Source of the DNA: Brachypodium distachyon
Taxonomy: Eukaryota; Streptophyta; Magnoliopsida; Poales; Poaceae
Length of the DNA stretch: 64,000 nt
Direction: 5' to 3'
Assembly (NCBI RefSeq): GCF_000005505.3
Contig: NC_016132.3
Span: forward strand, 37,152,914 to 37,216,913
In this document: in pieces, positions 11,170 to 22,936 of the stretch
Layout: every line of letters begins with the position of its first letter
Numbering within the stretch: the first letter of the stretch is position 1
Translations under genes and position numbers: made by a program
Notes under the pieces: model-generated
What the model was told of the DNA's origin: nothing
Database searches by the model: none
Seen by the model: the letters and a program-made list of their open reading frames with translations, nothing else

Positions 11170-14100
11170 ATCACGCCGCTGTAGTAATCCCCGCTCGATT
11201 TGAGAACCTCCTTGTTGAGGATTTCGCCGATGTCCTTTTGGATCTCGTACACGAGAATTTCTGAGTTGTGCCCTAACTCGGCGTTGGCCAGAAACCAATT
11301 CCTCACTTCTTCGAAGGTCTTCTTCCCCTTCGGCTGGAAGTCGTTGATGAATTGCTAAATAGTGTGCGCGCAGTAGTAACCACAGTAGACGGATCCTTCA
11401 GGCTGTTGCTCGCAGGGGAACCTGAAAGTGTGCCTGAGGGGAGCGTCACGATTGCGGCTGAAGCTAGGCATCCCGTACCATTTCACCGCGTCACGATAGG
11501 CTGCGTCGATGACATATTTGATTGGCTCAAAGTGGCGTTGTGGTTCATTCTCCTTGCGTCGTAGTGGATCAAAATATGTGACCCCTCCAAGATCGAGGCA
11601 GATGGCGATTGTCATCCAAGGGCCGCTGTTTCACAAAAGGACGCACATTGTATTAGCCAAATAATATAACAAGCAAGTCTTCCGATAGAAAAAGATGTAT
11701 GTATTCACGTGAATTGAAAACAACTTACTGTAGATGGTACAATATCAATACAAAACGACGATCTTTGTCGGAGCATGGGTCTCTGGCACCGGGGATGCCG
11801 AGCACCCCGTTTTGGTTCGGTGGAGGGCGAGGCGATCGCTTCGGCGATCACCGGCGTGACGATAGACATGAAGTGTGGACACGTGAATTTACCCAGGTTC
11901 GGGCCACCCAGAGGTGTAACACCCTACGTCCTACTTTTTGTTATATTCAAGATTATGTATGTGGCTTACAAGGTGTCCCGAGAGTTACCGAGGAGCTACT
12001 TGGCGATGGCTCTAACTAGGGCTAGAACTAATACTGATTGGAACCCTTTGACCGGTGGCATTGGTCCTCCTTTTATAGACAAGGGGATACCACATGTGCC
12101 AATGCATGCAGCGTGACACGTCTCCTAGACGCGTGTCACAGCCACATGAAATACACTCCCGCTGATCCACGCTTGACGCCATGCAGTGACCGGTCCATTG
12201 TACACGGTAGAAAAAGATGGTTTGTAGAGTAGACGCCCTAGCCTTGCTAAGCAAGACTAGGCCTGAGCGTGGGCTGCTGGGGTGCCCCTTCCCGGCTAGC
12301 GCACTCGGCCAGTTGCCGGGGAGGCGTTTCTTCCACTTCCCGGGACCACTGTTCCCGGGCGCTTTTTCTATTACGGCCCTTAGCTTTGACTTCACCAAGA
12401 ACCGTCTCCTTGAGGCAGGCTTCCCGGACTCATCGCTTCCCGGGAGGCCTTCCTGACGGGGCTTCGTCACTGGCGACCCACACGTCCTGTATCAGTGGGA
12501 CCCCGTGGGCCACTAGTACGACAGCCTTGGTGCTTCAACATGAATTGAGTGAGGTATTCAATCGCCAACCTTCTACTTTCGGCCAACAATGCGTCTGGAC
12601 CAAGCAAAGTGGTGTTGAAGAGAAGGGGGTCGGCGATGGCCATCCCATATTGCTTCACCCTATAGGCCTCCCTCGTGTAGTGTACACACCACAGTCTTAA
12701 TATGGCGTTGTCGAGGCACTTGCAGTTGAAGAGGTGAAACAAGTCGAGGAAGTCAATGCCAAAGGTAACGTCATTTTGCCTCTGGATTTCCCCCATATTG
12801 GAGTCGAAGAAGCCATAATGTTTTGGCAATCGAACCCTAATTTCCAGATTTGTTAGGTCTGCGCCTGATGATGCCACATTCATGTATTTTTCATGGAGCT
12901 CTTGCATCTCCCGTGTCAGGCGATACAGGTCATCCTGGGACACCATCGGTTGTCTGGGGTGGAACAACAAAAATTGGGAGAATCGCCTGTCCACGAAATA
13001 AGATCCATTAGGCAATCTATCTGCAACACGGGGGTGGGTGGGCATCTTCAGAATGCCTGGTCGCTGTTCCCAAATCCCTTCTATCTGCGGCGCGGTCTTT
13101 GGTTGTCTTCCCGTAGAAGACGACTTTTCCCCCTCCCTGGAGGAGCCCTTGCTTGCCTTGCCGCCTGTCCCCCTCTTGTTTTTCCAGCATCTCAGGAAAC
13201 CGGAATTGTCCGGTTTATGGGAGACCTGCATCCCAGGGCACTTGGACGGGGCTCCAACGGGGCCGATTGTGCTACGGCTCTCCGAGGGACGGGTCTTGGT
13301 ACGGATGGCTTCGGGGCTTCGGGTTTGGGCGGCGACGGAGGATTTTGGCTTGCATTGTCGTCGCTGCACTCCGCCGCAGGTGAGAAGTCTCGTTCCGCGG
13401 GCTCGTAGTCCAAAGGACCGGGTGAGGCGCCAAGCAGTGACGGAGACGTTAGGTGTCGGGCGGGTGGAGACGGACCGAGGCGGGGCAATGGAGATGGAGA
13501 TGGAGACGGAGAAGGCTCCGTAGCGAGGACCACCAACCTCCTAGGCTAGATGACGTAGGAGTTGGCGCAATCCCTTAGGGTCGTCGCCTCTTCGTGCGGA
13601 GGATAAGGGACCGGTTCGTCCTCGAAGCCCTTGAGCACGGAGTCCACCTGCACCCTGACCATGTCGTCTTGCAGGGTCACGTGGTGCACCACGGCCATAC
13701 GCTGCATTAGCAACCCGCGCGCGCCCAGAGGATTCCCCACCGTCGGCATGTGTAGCCGGCATTTGACGCCCTTCTGCGCATGACAAACATGGCAACATCA
13801 TTAATAGATCGGAGCATGATAGTGGTATTTCACTATTTTTCGTAGTGCGCGAAGACGCTTACCGTGAGGTTCTCGTCGGGTGGCCCAAGAGGGTCAAGCT
13901 AGCACTCGGTGCCGGAGCATGAGGTGCTCTTATTCCCCAGCGGGGACGGATCCGGTGTGGGTGGGGTTGGTTGGATGGGCGCCGGCGGGAAAACACCGTG
14001 ATCAATGAAGTTGTCGACGTCACGCTGGTCCCTTGCGTGCCGCATGAGCTTCCTGAGCTCCTCCCTCGCCAACACCCGGATCTTCTCATCTAATTCCTCT

Positions 14101-14300
14101 GAGCTCTGTTCTGTGCTGGATGCCCTTTTGCGTTTCCGGGAACCTTGCTCTTTCGCCATCTGCCTGCGAAAGGGCCTGGAACCGACACCTCGCATATGGC
14201 CCCCGTGCTCATTTTGTTGCAGAGCGTAGCTGATGGCATCATCCCACTGTTGGTAGACGAGTGGGAGCCATCCGACTCCCACTCTTCATTGCACCCTGTA
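11170..14300 (-). pseudogene. CACTA TNPA-like gene, C-terminal part with Ulp1-like (C48) protease domain
   Basis: Minus-strand pieces read as one gene. About 14282-13899 is a Lys/Arg-rich region (SRKRKR) with an acidic helix. About 13369-12530 contains a conserved pre-protease segment (FGIDFLDLFHLFNCK). After a solo LTR insertion (11766-12523), a C48-like core resumes at 11765, crosses an intron (about 11719-11625) and continues at 11615. The core shows VTYFDPL (Asp), then Gln and Cys in EQQPEGSVYCGYY. Where family members usually have His-Trp the sequence reads Pro-Trp, so the catalytic His may be lost. A stop follows CAHTI at about 11355, but the frame continues to 11165. Ulp1-like domains are known passengers or components in plant transposons. 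Their role in transposition is not established. Confidence 0.7.
11766..12523. mobile_element. Solo-LTR-like insertion in the CACTA Ulp1 exon (copy 1)
   Basis: The segment begins TGTCGGAG and ends TACGACA, a TG...CA pair with matching TGTCG/CGACA ends. It interrupts the protease frame between the segments LKHQG and DRRFVL. Flanking 5-mers on the minus strand are AAGGC and AAGAT, at best a decayed target duplication. It matches a second copy at 51590-57393 almost end to end, which independently fixes its limits. No internal genes are present, so it is read as a solo LTR of an unidentified LTR retrotransposon. Confidence 0.75.
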
Positions 14301-14500
14301 TACAAAAAACAACATGCTCGGTGTTAATCTTATATGTGAGTATAAGAAACCCAACCGATAAAAGAAGATGTCAGGACGAGGCCTTATGAGTGCAGCCTCT
14401 TGCTTCTCTGACATAGGCTCCAGGCCCGCCCACTGATTTGCGGTCATGGACGACCGCAGCCATTTGCTGGAGCGTTCACCGCGAAGCAAAGTTGGGACCT

Positions 14501-15292
14501 TCAGCTATATCCCGGCTTGGTCCAATGCGGCGTCCTCCTTCGCCCACACCTTCTCCTTTCCGGGGCGTCCACGACTGCCGAGGCGGTGGTCAAAGGGCCT
14601 TTTCTCACGAAGCTCCTTGTACCATTTTGGCTGGCTTTGAATTCAAGGGACCTGACCCACACCTTGAACCTCTCCCAGTCCTCCTCCGAGATCCCCTTCC
14701 AGTGCTTGTTAACCACTGTCTTCCAGTCTTTGTCGATGAGCTTCCTGCAGTTATATTGCCACGTGCTCTGGCCCTTCCTCATGACTTGGTGCATCCGCCA
14801 CTCCAACCGTACGTAGATCTCATCATTGGCAGGCACGAACCGCTTCCATGCCGCCTCGTAACAGTCCAGCTTCACAGCTTCCGGGACGTCGCTCCATCTT
14901 TGATAGATCTGAGTGCGTACCCGTACGATGGCGTTGCATGTGTTGGAGAATCTTTCTGCAGCCTCCACCGGTTCCTCCGGGTAGCTTTCTTTATTGAGCT
15001 TGGTGACGACCCACGACTCCGACGGCACCTTGTACCCCCACCCCCCCTCCCGCGCTTGGGACGTCGACGCCGTAGTCGACGCCGTAGCCTGAGACGTTGC
15101 ACCCTGGACTTCTTCCTCGCTAGCTGCTACTTCAAGGAGCAGCAACTCCTCGGTTCCTTCAAGGAACAGCTGCTCCTCGGCTCCTTCTTCGCCGTGCTCG
15201 AAGCCATCGCTCATGGCAATTTCCGAGCCCGAGGAAGATGCCCCCACTTCTTCTTGGACTTCTCCCTCCACAACCGGTGGCTGCTTAGGCAC
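14501..15292 (-). CDS. CACTA TNPA-like protein (Transposase_24 type), main exon
   Basis: This is a 263-codon open frame in the minus-strand gene that starts at 16180. An acidic Glu/Ser-rich N-terminal part is followed by a plant-transposase (Ptta/En-Spm, Transposase_24) type region, recognisable by the spaced Trp/Tyr pattern around YQRWSDVPEAVK, CYEAAWKRFV and CRKLIDKDWKTVV, then a basic tail. TNPA-type proteins bind the subterminal repeats that fill both ends of this element. No stop interrupts the exon. The join to exon 1 is uncertain because the obvious acceptor near 15316 does not keep the frame from the 15858 donor. Confidence 0.65.
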   Translation of the reverse strand: MPKQPPVVEGEVQEEVGASSSGSEIAMSDGFEHGEEGAEEQLFLEGTEELLLLEVAASEEEVQGATSQATASTTASTSQAREGGWGYKVPSESWVVTKLNKESYPEEPVEAAERFSNTCNAIVRVRTQIYQRWSDVPEAVKLDCYEAAWKRFVPANDEIYVRLEWRMHQVMRKGQSTWQYNCRKLIDKDWKTVVNKHWKGISEEDWERFKVWVRSLEFKASQNGTRSFVRKGPLTTASAVVDAPERRRCGRRRTPHWTKPGYS

Positions 15293-15859
15293 CTCTTCAA
15301 CGCGAGCCCGAGGTTCGTATCCAACACTTATAAAAGTAATTTAAAAAAAGGGTAAAATTCGGCATGACATCTGCAGTAAAACAAGAAAATTTCGGCATGA
15401 CCATTGCTGTAAAATAACAAATGAGTCTACCCGAATTTTATACCTGCATAAAAAAACTCCAACCCACATATACCCCCTCGGCACTATGGCTGGACCCTTC
15501 TCAACGACCCGGCACGATGGCCGGGCCCACATTGCTCATATCAACCGACACGATGGTCGGGATCACATTCAATCATATTTCATCAAACAAATCCATAACT
15601 AGCAGCAAATTAATCAAATTGAACCATAATTTGACACTAAGCAGCAACAATTTGAACAAATTGAACCCATTTAGCTGCAAATTAATCAAATTGAACCATA
15701 TTTCACCACTAAACATCAGCAAATTGATCTAATGAACCAATTTAACGCCAAATTCTTCAAACTGAACCATAATTTGACACTAAACAGCAGCAAATTCATG
15801 AAATTGAACCCATTTAACAGAAAATTTCACAAATATTGAACCCTAACCCTAACCCTTAC

Positions 15860-16180
15860 CTGGGCAGGGGCGGTGACGGCGGCGGGGATGGCCGCGGTGG
15901 TAGTGGCGTCGGTGGTGGAGGCGGTCGTGGGCGCCGTGGTGGTGGCGTCGGCGGTGGATGCGGGGTCAGCGGAGGCAGGGTCGGTGGTGGAGGCTGGGTC
16001 GGCGGCCCCGTCCGTCGCGGGAGGCAGCGGAGTTGCAGCCGAGCGGGTCCGACCGCGCCCCCTGCGATGGGGGCCGCTCGGCGGCAAGGCAGCGCCGCCG
16101 GATCCCGATCCGGAGGCCGTGGCGGCCAGCGGCTTCCCACTCCGCGTCATGTGTTCGGAGCCGCTGGCGGAGCTACTCAT
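15860..16180 (-). CDS. CACTA TNPA-like gene, first exon
   Basis: ATG at 16180 opens with MSSSASGSEHMTRSGK, followed by a low-complexity Ala/Thr/Pro-rich stretch. A good donor (CAG|GTAAGG, at 15859-15858) ends it after 107 codons. The start resembles those of grass CACTA TNPA-like proteins. Three CCCTAA units just inside the intron are a leader-like repeat. They are not a telomere. Confidence 0.5.
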
Positions 16181-16390
16181 GGAGGCGGCTAGGGTTTGGG
16201 AGAAGGGAGGCGGCGGCGCATTTGGCGGCGCGTGGCGGTGGCGGAGGCGGCGAGAACTGCGGCGGCGGGGTGAGAATCGGGCAGCGCTTTGCTGTCGGGG
16301 AGGGAGAGGAAGTGCTGCTGGTCCGAAATAGACGCACGCTTCAGATATAAATTTTTTGCCAAGTCCCGCTCGGTTCTTATATATAGGGAA

Positions 16391-18145
16391 GAACACCAGT
16401 GGCGGTTATTTCATAAACCCCCGCCACTAGTGACCCGTCCTAGGGTTTGTGGTAAAGGTGACCACCAGTGGCGGGGTTATCTGCATACCCGCCATTGGTG
16501 ACCCTACAATTGCGGGTATAAGAAAAGACCCGTCACTGGTACTAGGAACAGGAGTGAGGGTAAACCACACACTTGTTCCACACACGAGTGGCGGTGACTT
16601 ACTAAATTACTGCCACTGCAAACTATTTTGGCTCTAGTATTATGTTCTTATTATATTCTTTGTCTCTCTGAAAATTATAGTACTGTACCTTCAAGTGTAT
16701 AATAATTGTTTCTTGTCTCACTAAAGTTTTCAATGCTAAATGCATTGCTGAAGCTGAAATATGTATGTTTTTGTAGTGTTTACTGTGGTTAAAAATTGTT
16801 ATAAATTACAAAATTGCTCAGAATGGTCTAATATTTGGCATGGAAGCATCTCACACAACAATATACTGCATATGAAGTTTGGTGTCAAAATTCCAAATGA
16901 AGCCCATAAAAATACCATATTGGGATCATCTAGGTAGATATCTCTGATACCTTCTAAGCCAACATCCAAATTGTAACATTAAAACAATTTTGACCTTGCT
17001 TTTTTTTCATGTGGCTTCATTAGACTAATAGTTGTTCCCATGCAAAGTTTCAGCTCATTTGGATGAAATTGAATTTTATGGAATTAAATTAGCAGAAAAG
17101 CGACACATAATCATAGAAATCTGTATGAAATATTATGAATTAATGTCTAAAACTTGTATTGGGAACAAACAGTATTATTATACACCCAAAAGTACAACTG
17201 TTATATTTTTTGGGAACGCAGTGAATACAATAGGAATATAATAGTGCATTCTGAAATCATTACCAGTGGCGGGTTTCACACAAATCACCGCGACTAGTGA
17301 GTGGGACAGGATTTGGGAAATCCCTAAGCCTTGTAGCAATCACCAGTGGCGGGTTTCAGGAAAATCACTGCCACTAGTGACCCCTTCCGGTGGTGGGTTT
17401 CCCTGTAATCACCGCCACCGGGCACCAGTGGCAGGTTCCTTTGACGTCACCTCCACTGGTGGCCTTCTACGGGCTTCCGCGCTAGGCGAGGTGGAAGTTT
17501 AGTCCCACCTCGCTAGTTTACAAGCGTTTCGGCCAGCATAATTAGCTTCCTCCCCCTCCTGTTTCAGATTCCGAATAAAATCAAATGCCGCTCTCTCTTC
17601 CGCTCCCGTTAACCTGGCCTGTGGGCCCGGTACCCTATGTGGTCACTTGTGGGCTCGGATTATAGCCCTATGGGCCCGTGCTCTGCTGGCCCAGTAGGTA
17701 GTAGGCAGCTCTGGGGTTCGCATGGGTGGGCCCGAACCCGAGACAGCTTAGTTGGCCGGGCAGGCTAAATTTTTTTCCGTCCTTTCTGTTAGCACGCACC
17801 AGTGGCCGGTTTCCTGGGGTCACCACCACTGGTACGTGCACCAGCGGCAGGTTTCTTTGGATCACCGCCACTGGTGGTCTTCTGCAGGCTGCCGCGCGAG
17901 GCGAGGTGGGAGTTTAGTCCCACCTCGCTAGTTTACACGCGTTTCGACCAGCATATAAGGCTTTCTCCCCTGTGTGCATCAGCTTCCGAATATTCCTCTA
18001 ACCTGTCACCGCCTCTCCTCGCCTGGCCCGTGGGCCCGGTACCTGTAATGTTCAATGTGGGCTCGGATTACAGCCCCGTGGGCCCAGGTCTGCGTTGGCC
18101 TAGTAGGTAGTAGGCTGCTCACGGGTTCGCCTGGCTGGGCCCGGA
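16391..18145. repeat. Internal hairpin repeats and 415-bp tandem duplication in CACTA
   Basis: CCAGTGGCGG/CCGCCACTGG pairs, normally subterminal, also occur at 16391-16620, 17263-17460 and 17797-17880, between the two genes. A unit of about 415 bp is tandemly duplicated: GAGGTGG..TTTAGTCCCACCTCGC starts at 17488 and at 17903, and a shared tail with GGGCCCGGTACC follows each. The stretch 16630-17260 between blocks is AT-rich and holds no gene. Confidence 0.75.
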
Positions 18146-21100
18146 TTATACGTTTGGACCTCATCGTGGCTGCTTCTGGCGTAGGCCTCGTCTTGTGTGG
18201 GTAATTTTGACTTCTTTCTTGTCTGGATCGTCCGTCTTGCCACCTCTTCTTCTTGCCTGGTCGTGGGATCGGGGAAACTTTCATAGTCTTGTTGTGAAGT
18301 TACTCCGTCGACCCCAACAATGCTCCTTTTGCCTCTCCTCACGACTACGCGGTTTTTCGCTATCGGGTCTTCTATGAAGAAGACTTGTTTGCATTTGTAA
18401 GCAAACTGCCATGGTTCAAGCAGTGTCGAGATTATTTTGATGTTCACCTAATGACGGGAACCTCTTTTGGCAGAATCATTGTTGTGAACCTATGATCTTC
18501 ATGCCTGACATCGCGTGCCCATCTGATGCTAAACATGTCGATGGTTGTGAAGGTGTAGTCAAGTTCCCAGATCTCTTCGACCACGCCATAGTACGCTTCA
18601 GTCTGGCCTTCGCTGTCGGTCCACGTCTCAGCAACGAGCACTATACCGCTGTTTTGGTACGTACTCTTACGGTCTTGAGCCTTGGTGTAGTATGTATACC
18701 CATTCATTGCGTACGACTGGTATGTCTCGACGTTGCGGTCGGGAAGCCGTGACAACTTCTGGACAATCTTCTCATCTTCATTCGCCGCAGCCCTCAGATA
18801 CCAAAGATCGTTGAGCCACATGGCGAATGTAGAATTGTTTTTTTGTTGGATCCAATCATCATTCCTGTTAGGGTTGAGGTTTCGAAGTTCTTCGATGTGC
18901 ATGTCGATGAACGGCTCGACCTCTGGCGTGAGTTGCAGCACCATTGTGTGTGCTCTTATAAAGTCGTCCATTCTTTGGCGGGCATGCACATCAAGATCCT
19001 TCCAGCCAAGCCCACCTTCACCTTCTAGCTTCCCCTTATGTCGACCCCTAATGGTTTGCGGTCCGCCAACCAATCAGTGCAGAACTCAACGCACTCTTCT
19101 GCATGATAGCCTTGCATGATGCTTCCTTCGGGACGCCTTCTGTTACGAACATATCGCTTCAGCACCCCGTTGTATCGTTCGGGCCCAAACATGTTGTGCA
19201 AGAACGATGGCCCTAACAACAAAATCTCATCGACGACGTGGACCATCAGATGGACCATAATGTCGAAGAACGTTAGGGGAAAGAACATCTCACATTCGCA
19301 CAATATCTGTATCATTGCGTCCCTCAGTTGCAGGCAACGGTCCACCGTGATGGACTTCTGGCCGATCGTGTCGAAGAAGTCACAAAGCTTCATGACCATC
19401 TCTCTCACCCATGGTTCCATGCAGCCTCTTATTGCAACAGGAAATAGCTCCGTGAGAATCACGTGGCAGTCATGAGACTTCATGCCAACCAGCTTGTGGC
19501 TCTTCATGTAAACGAGTTTCTTGATGCTGGATGAGTAGTTCGATGGAAGTTGACGCCATGGAGACACTCGCACATTCTATGCAGCTCGGCTTTGCTCAGA
19601 CTGTAACACGCAGGTTTGCATCGCGTATATATCGCGCGTTCACCATTCTTGTTTTGTTGCGGCGCCTCTTCCTCTATCGGCCACAGCTTCTCCCTTATCC
19701 CCATCCACTGCAGGTCCTTCCGTGCCTTTGGTCCATCTTTTGACTTGTCCGCGTGGTGCATCATCAAGCCCAACAGGCTGTCGCACACGTTCTTCTCAAC
19801 ATGCATGACGTCTATGGTGTGACGGCTCTGTAGAACCTCCAGTAAGGCAGGTCCCAGAACATGGACCTCCTCTTGTACGTAAGGCCGCCATCTGGACCAG
19901 CAGCCGGCTGTGCTTTTCCGGCCACGACTTCGAGGTCCCTGACAATTTTCATATACTTCGTGTCCAGTCAGTTCCCTCGGTTTGTGCCGCCTCTCTGCCC
20001 TCCCATTGAAGTTTTTCTTATCATCCCTCCACGGGTACTTCATCTCCAGCCACTTACGGTGTCCCATGTACACAATCTTTTTTGATTCTGGCAGGAACAA
20101 CCCTTTTGTCCGTCCCCGCACTTTGTACACGCTTTGTACCCATGTGTTGACTGGCACGATGAGTTCCCGTTCGCCGGGTAGTCATGCACACATGTGAGGA
20201 GAGCTGCTCGAAGGGTGAAATCCTCCTTCTTATGAGCGTCCCAAACCTTTCGACCCTTCTCCCAAAGATCCTTGAGCTCATCTTTCAGCAGCTCTAAATA
20301 CACGTTCAGATCAGCTCCAGGCTGCTTAGGGCCTTGTATGAGCATTGATAGGTGGATGTACTTCCTCTTCATGACAAGCCACGGGGGGAGGTTGTATATG
20401 AACAGCATCACCGGCCATGTGTTGTGTTTGCTGCTCAAGTTTCCGAACGGATTGATCCCGTCCGTACTCATCCCGAACCTGATGTTCCTAGGATCTGCGC
20501 CGAACTCGGGAATTCGTCGTCCAGAGTCCTCCATTGAGCCGCATCCGCGGGGTGTCTGAGGACTCCATCATCGTTGCGGTAGACGCCCTCGGGATCGATA
20601 TCCGCCTGAGTCGCATCGTGGTAGACGAACCACCTGGCCTCCTTCTCGTTCTGGAACCAACGCTCCAGCCTAGTGCCACACGGGAGATACCAGACCGTCT
20701 TTGCCGCCGGACCACGCTTCACTTCTTCCTCCTCGCTGCCGTCAGGATTGGGGTCTTTCTTCTTGTATCGGAATGTTTTGCATACTGGACAGCTGTGCAT
20801 GTCTTTGTAGTCGCCCTGATATATGATGCAGTCCAGCGGACAAGCATTGTATCTAATGACCTCTAACCCGATGGGGTATGTAACTTTCTTCGCCTCGTAC
20901 GTGCTCTCAGGCAACTTGTTGCCCGGAGGAAGTACCGTACGTAGGTAACTCAGAATCTCCGTGAATCCCGAGTCCACGATGTTGTATTTTGCCTTTATAC
21001 GCAAAAGCTCGAGCGTTACTTCTAGCACACTGTTATCCACGCCGGCATTTTCATATAACGGTGTCTCGGCATCGTTCCTCAGCTTCTCGAACTTACGGGA

Positions 21101-21648
21101 CACCCTCTCCTCGGGGTCATCCAACTGATTATGCAGATGCTGATCGTCCAGCATTTCAACCATCCTACCGGTTGGAACGTCCTATACTGGATCCTCGCCA
21201 CGGTATATACAGCTCTAGGTAAAGTATTTTTATCAAAAAAATTTGAACAAAAACCATTCTTTAGCTAGAGTTCACTGTTCATACCTTTACTATCCCAACC
21301 AGAGGGAAACCGGCTCTAGGGAAAACTCTAGTTTCTAGTAGTGTATGCTTCTTCACCAGGATGGTCGTCAGACTCCATGTTTTCCATCTCAATGCCGTCA
21401 TCGACTTCAATGCCATCCTCCCCGTGAGAAGTCCATCTTGAATAACCAGACACAAATCCCCGCATGAGCAACTGCATCTCGACATACTCTGGCTCGTACA
21501 ACTTGCTGTTCCGACATCTCACACTGGGACTACACATCTTATAACCCCATTTCACGCCGGCATCGACAAAAGTCTTCAGCCACTCTATCCACTCAACACG
21601 TAACCTGTCCTCGTACATCCAAGCACGGCCCATCAAGCTACAACACAA
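18100..21648 (-). pseudogene. CACTA TNP2-type transposase (TNPD), frameshifted
   Basis: The minus-strand domain order is the canonical one. It starts with a Transposase-associated zinc domain (21648-21400; W-E-W, CSPSVRC, HGE). The Transposase_21 catalytic domain follows (about 21163-19600), with the hallmark segments NTWPVMLFIYNLPPW, GPKQPGADLNVYL, GYKACTKCG and VYMGHRKWL. Then come a DUF4218 region (about 19560-19050; KSHDCHVILTELFPVAIRG, FFDIMVHLMVH) and a DUF4216 region (about 18640-18440; YYGVVEEIWELDY), with a tail at about 18440-18100. The reading frame shifts near 20520, 20110, 19550, 19040 and 18455, so no full-length transposase can be made. The catalytic acidic residues cannot be assigned by eye. 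Confidence 0.88.
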
Positions 21649-21654
21649 TTTTTT

Positions 21655-22348
21655 TAAAAAATAAACGAATCAACTTGATCGACAAAAATGGAAAATTTCG
21701 GCATGACCTTTGCTAAAAAAAATAGCATTTTGCACTACGAAATTCGATGCCTGCATCTAAAACAAATTACCCCCACCCACATCGGCACGACGACCAATAT
21801 CACATCGCATAAGAAATACATGGCACGAAGGCCGGTGTCAACACACATTTAATATGCTTGAACATGCACGTACACCGGTTCCGAGGTTAAACTTAACCGC
21901 AGGGCTAACCCCCAGGGGCTAAGCTCCCCCATTAGAAGCAGCGGCCATGGACTCCAGAGAGAGAGCTAGAGAGAGAGGGAGCTCATCGGAGCAAAATTAA
22001 AGCGAGAGAGAGAGAGAGAGGGATCCGGGAGGGAGGGCCCTCACTAGGGTGAGGGGGAGCTCTAGAGATAGCGGGGGCAGCCCGGGAGAGGCGCCGGAGA
22101 GAGATCGGGGCCGGATTTTCCACCACCGGCCACCGTGCCATTGATGGCTTTTTGGCCAAATTTAAGAAGAAGAAGCGGAGGAAGAAGGGAAAGAAAGAAG
22201 AAGGAGAAGGGGGGAGAGCTACCTTGGAGCCGCCGCCATCAATTTTGGCAGGGCTTCGCCACCGGTGAGGAGCAGAGCCGCAGCTGGTCCAAGACAGATG
22301 CGCGAGTTCGAATAGTTTCGGGCTCACACAGTAGTTATATGTAGGAAG
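21655..22348. other. CACTA 5' leader and promoter region
   Basis: Non-coding DNA upstream of the transposase start on the minus strand. It includes a (GA)n microsatellite at about 21958-22020 and purine-rich runs around 22160-22220. Confidence 0.5.
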
Positions 22349-22905
22349 GTCACCAGTGGCGGGTGTACGGATCAACCGCCACTGGTGACCTCCAGCGGCG
22401 GGCAGAAAAATAAACCGCCACTGGAGGCATCACCAGTGGCGGGTAACCAGAGACCCGCCACTGGAGATCGCCCACCTGTTTCCCTGCTTTAGTCCCACCT
22501 CGCTAGTTTACACGAGTTCTGACCAGCATAAAAAGGATTCCGCTACCCCACTTACCAGTGGTTACTACTCAGTACTCAGTGCGTTCCCCGTTCCGGTTGA
22601 GTACTAAACTAATGATCGGGCGGTGCTTAAGGGGTTCAGGGAAGGTCACTGAGACTGAGTAGTACCATCATCCATCGGGTGGTCTACCAGTGACGGTTCT
22701 TTTTTACGGCCGCCACTGGTGGTTGTTAGGGTTTCCATGGGCTTTTCCAGTGGCGGTGGCAAACACCGCCACTGGTGATGGACCACCAGTGGCGGTGACT
22801 TGTTTCGGGACAATATTCACCGCCACTGGTGGCGCTCGTGGATGCCTCGAGAGGCCTCCAGTGGCGGTGTGTTTTTTGAACCGTTTTAACCGCCACTGGA
22901 GGGGG
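22349..22905. repeat. CACTA right subterminal hairpin repeats
   Basis: At least six CCAGTGGCGG/CCGCCACTGG inverted pairs with loops of 10-25 nt. Between two blocks lies a third copy of the TTTAGTCCCACCTCGCTAG cassette (22487-22545), here followed on the plus strand by a TATA-like ATAAAAAGG. Confidence 0.85.
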
Positions 22906-22936
22906 ATCACGGATGGGGTTTTCTGTAGTAGTGCTT

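Larger units (their letters stand above)
10545..22933 (-). mobile_element. CACTA (En/Spm-type) DNA transposon, 12.4 kb
   Basis: The left terminus reads CACTGCTCCAAAAAACCCC. The right terminus, reverse complemented, reads CACTACTACAGAAAACCCC. Both are flanked by a 3-bp CTT duplication (10542-10544 and 22934-22936), the CACTA signature. Subterminal regions are packed with CCAGTGGCGG / CCGCCACTGG pairs. The minus-strand coding order is a TNP2-type transposase (about 21650-18100), then a TNPA-like gene with an Ulp1-like protease domain (about 16180-11170). Both genes are broken, so the copy is probably not autonomous, although its termini look recognisable. A solo LTR is inserted at 11766-12523. 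Confidence 0.93.

Noticed and set aside
15836..15857. Telomere-like CCCTAA repeats
   Set aside because: Only about three imperfect units, lacking the plant CCCTAAA form, lying in the first intron of the CACTA TNPA-like gene.
15827..16396. Extended 189-codon minus ORF upstream of the TNPA-like start, and overlapping GC-rich plus ORFs
   Set aside because: Only the part from ATG 16180 resembles a TNPA-like start. The rest is low-complexity GC-rich shadow.
16768..16778. TTTTTGTAGTG as a possible internal CACTA terminus
   Set aside because: No matching partner terminus or 3-bp duplication found. The pair at 10545 and 22933 explains the element.
21958..22020. (GA)n tract as a regulatory GAGA element
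   Set aside because: A simple microsatellite in the transposon leader. Nothing in the sequence supports a specific function.
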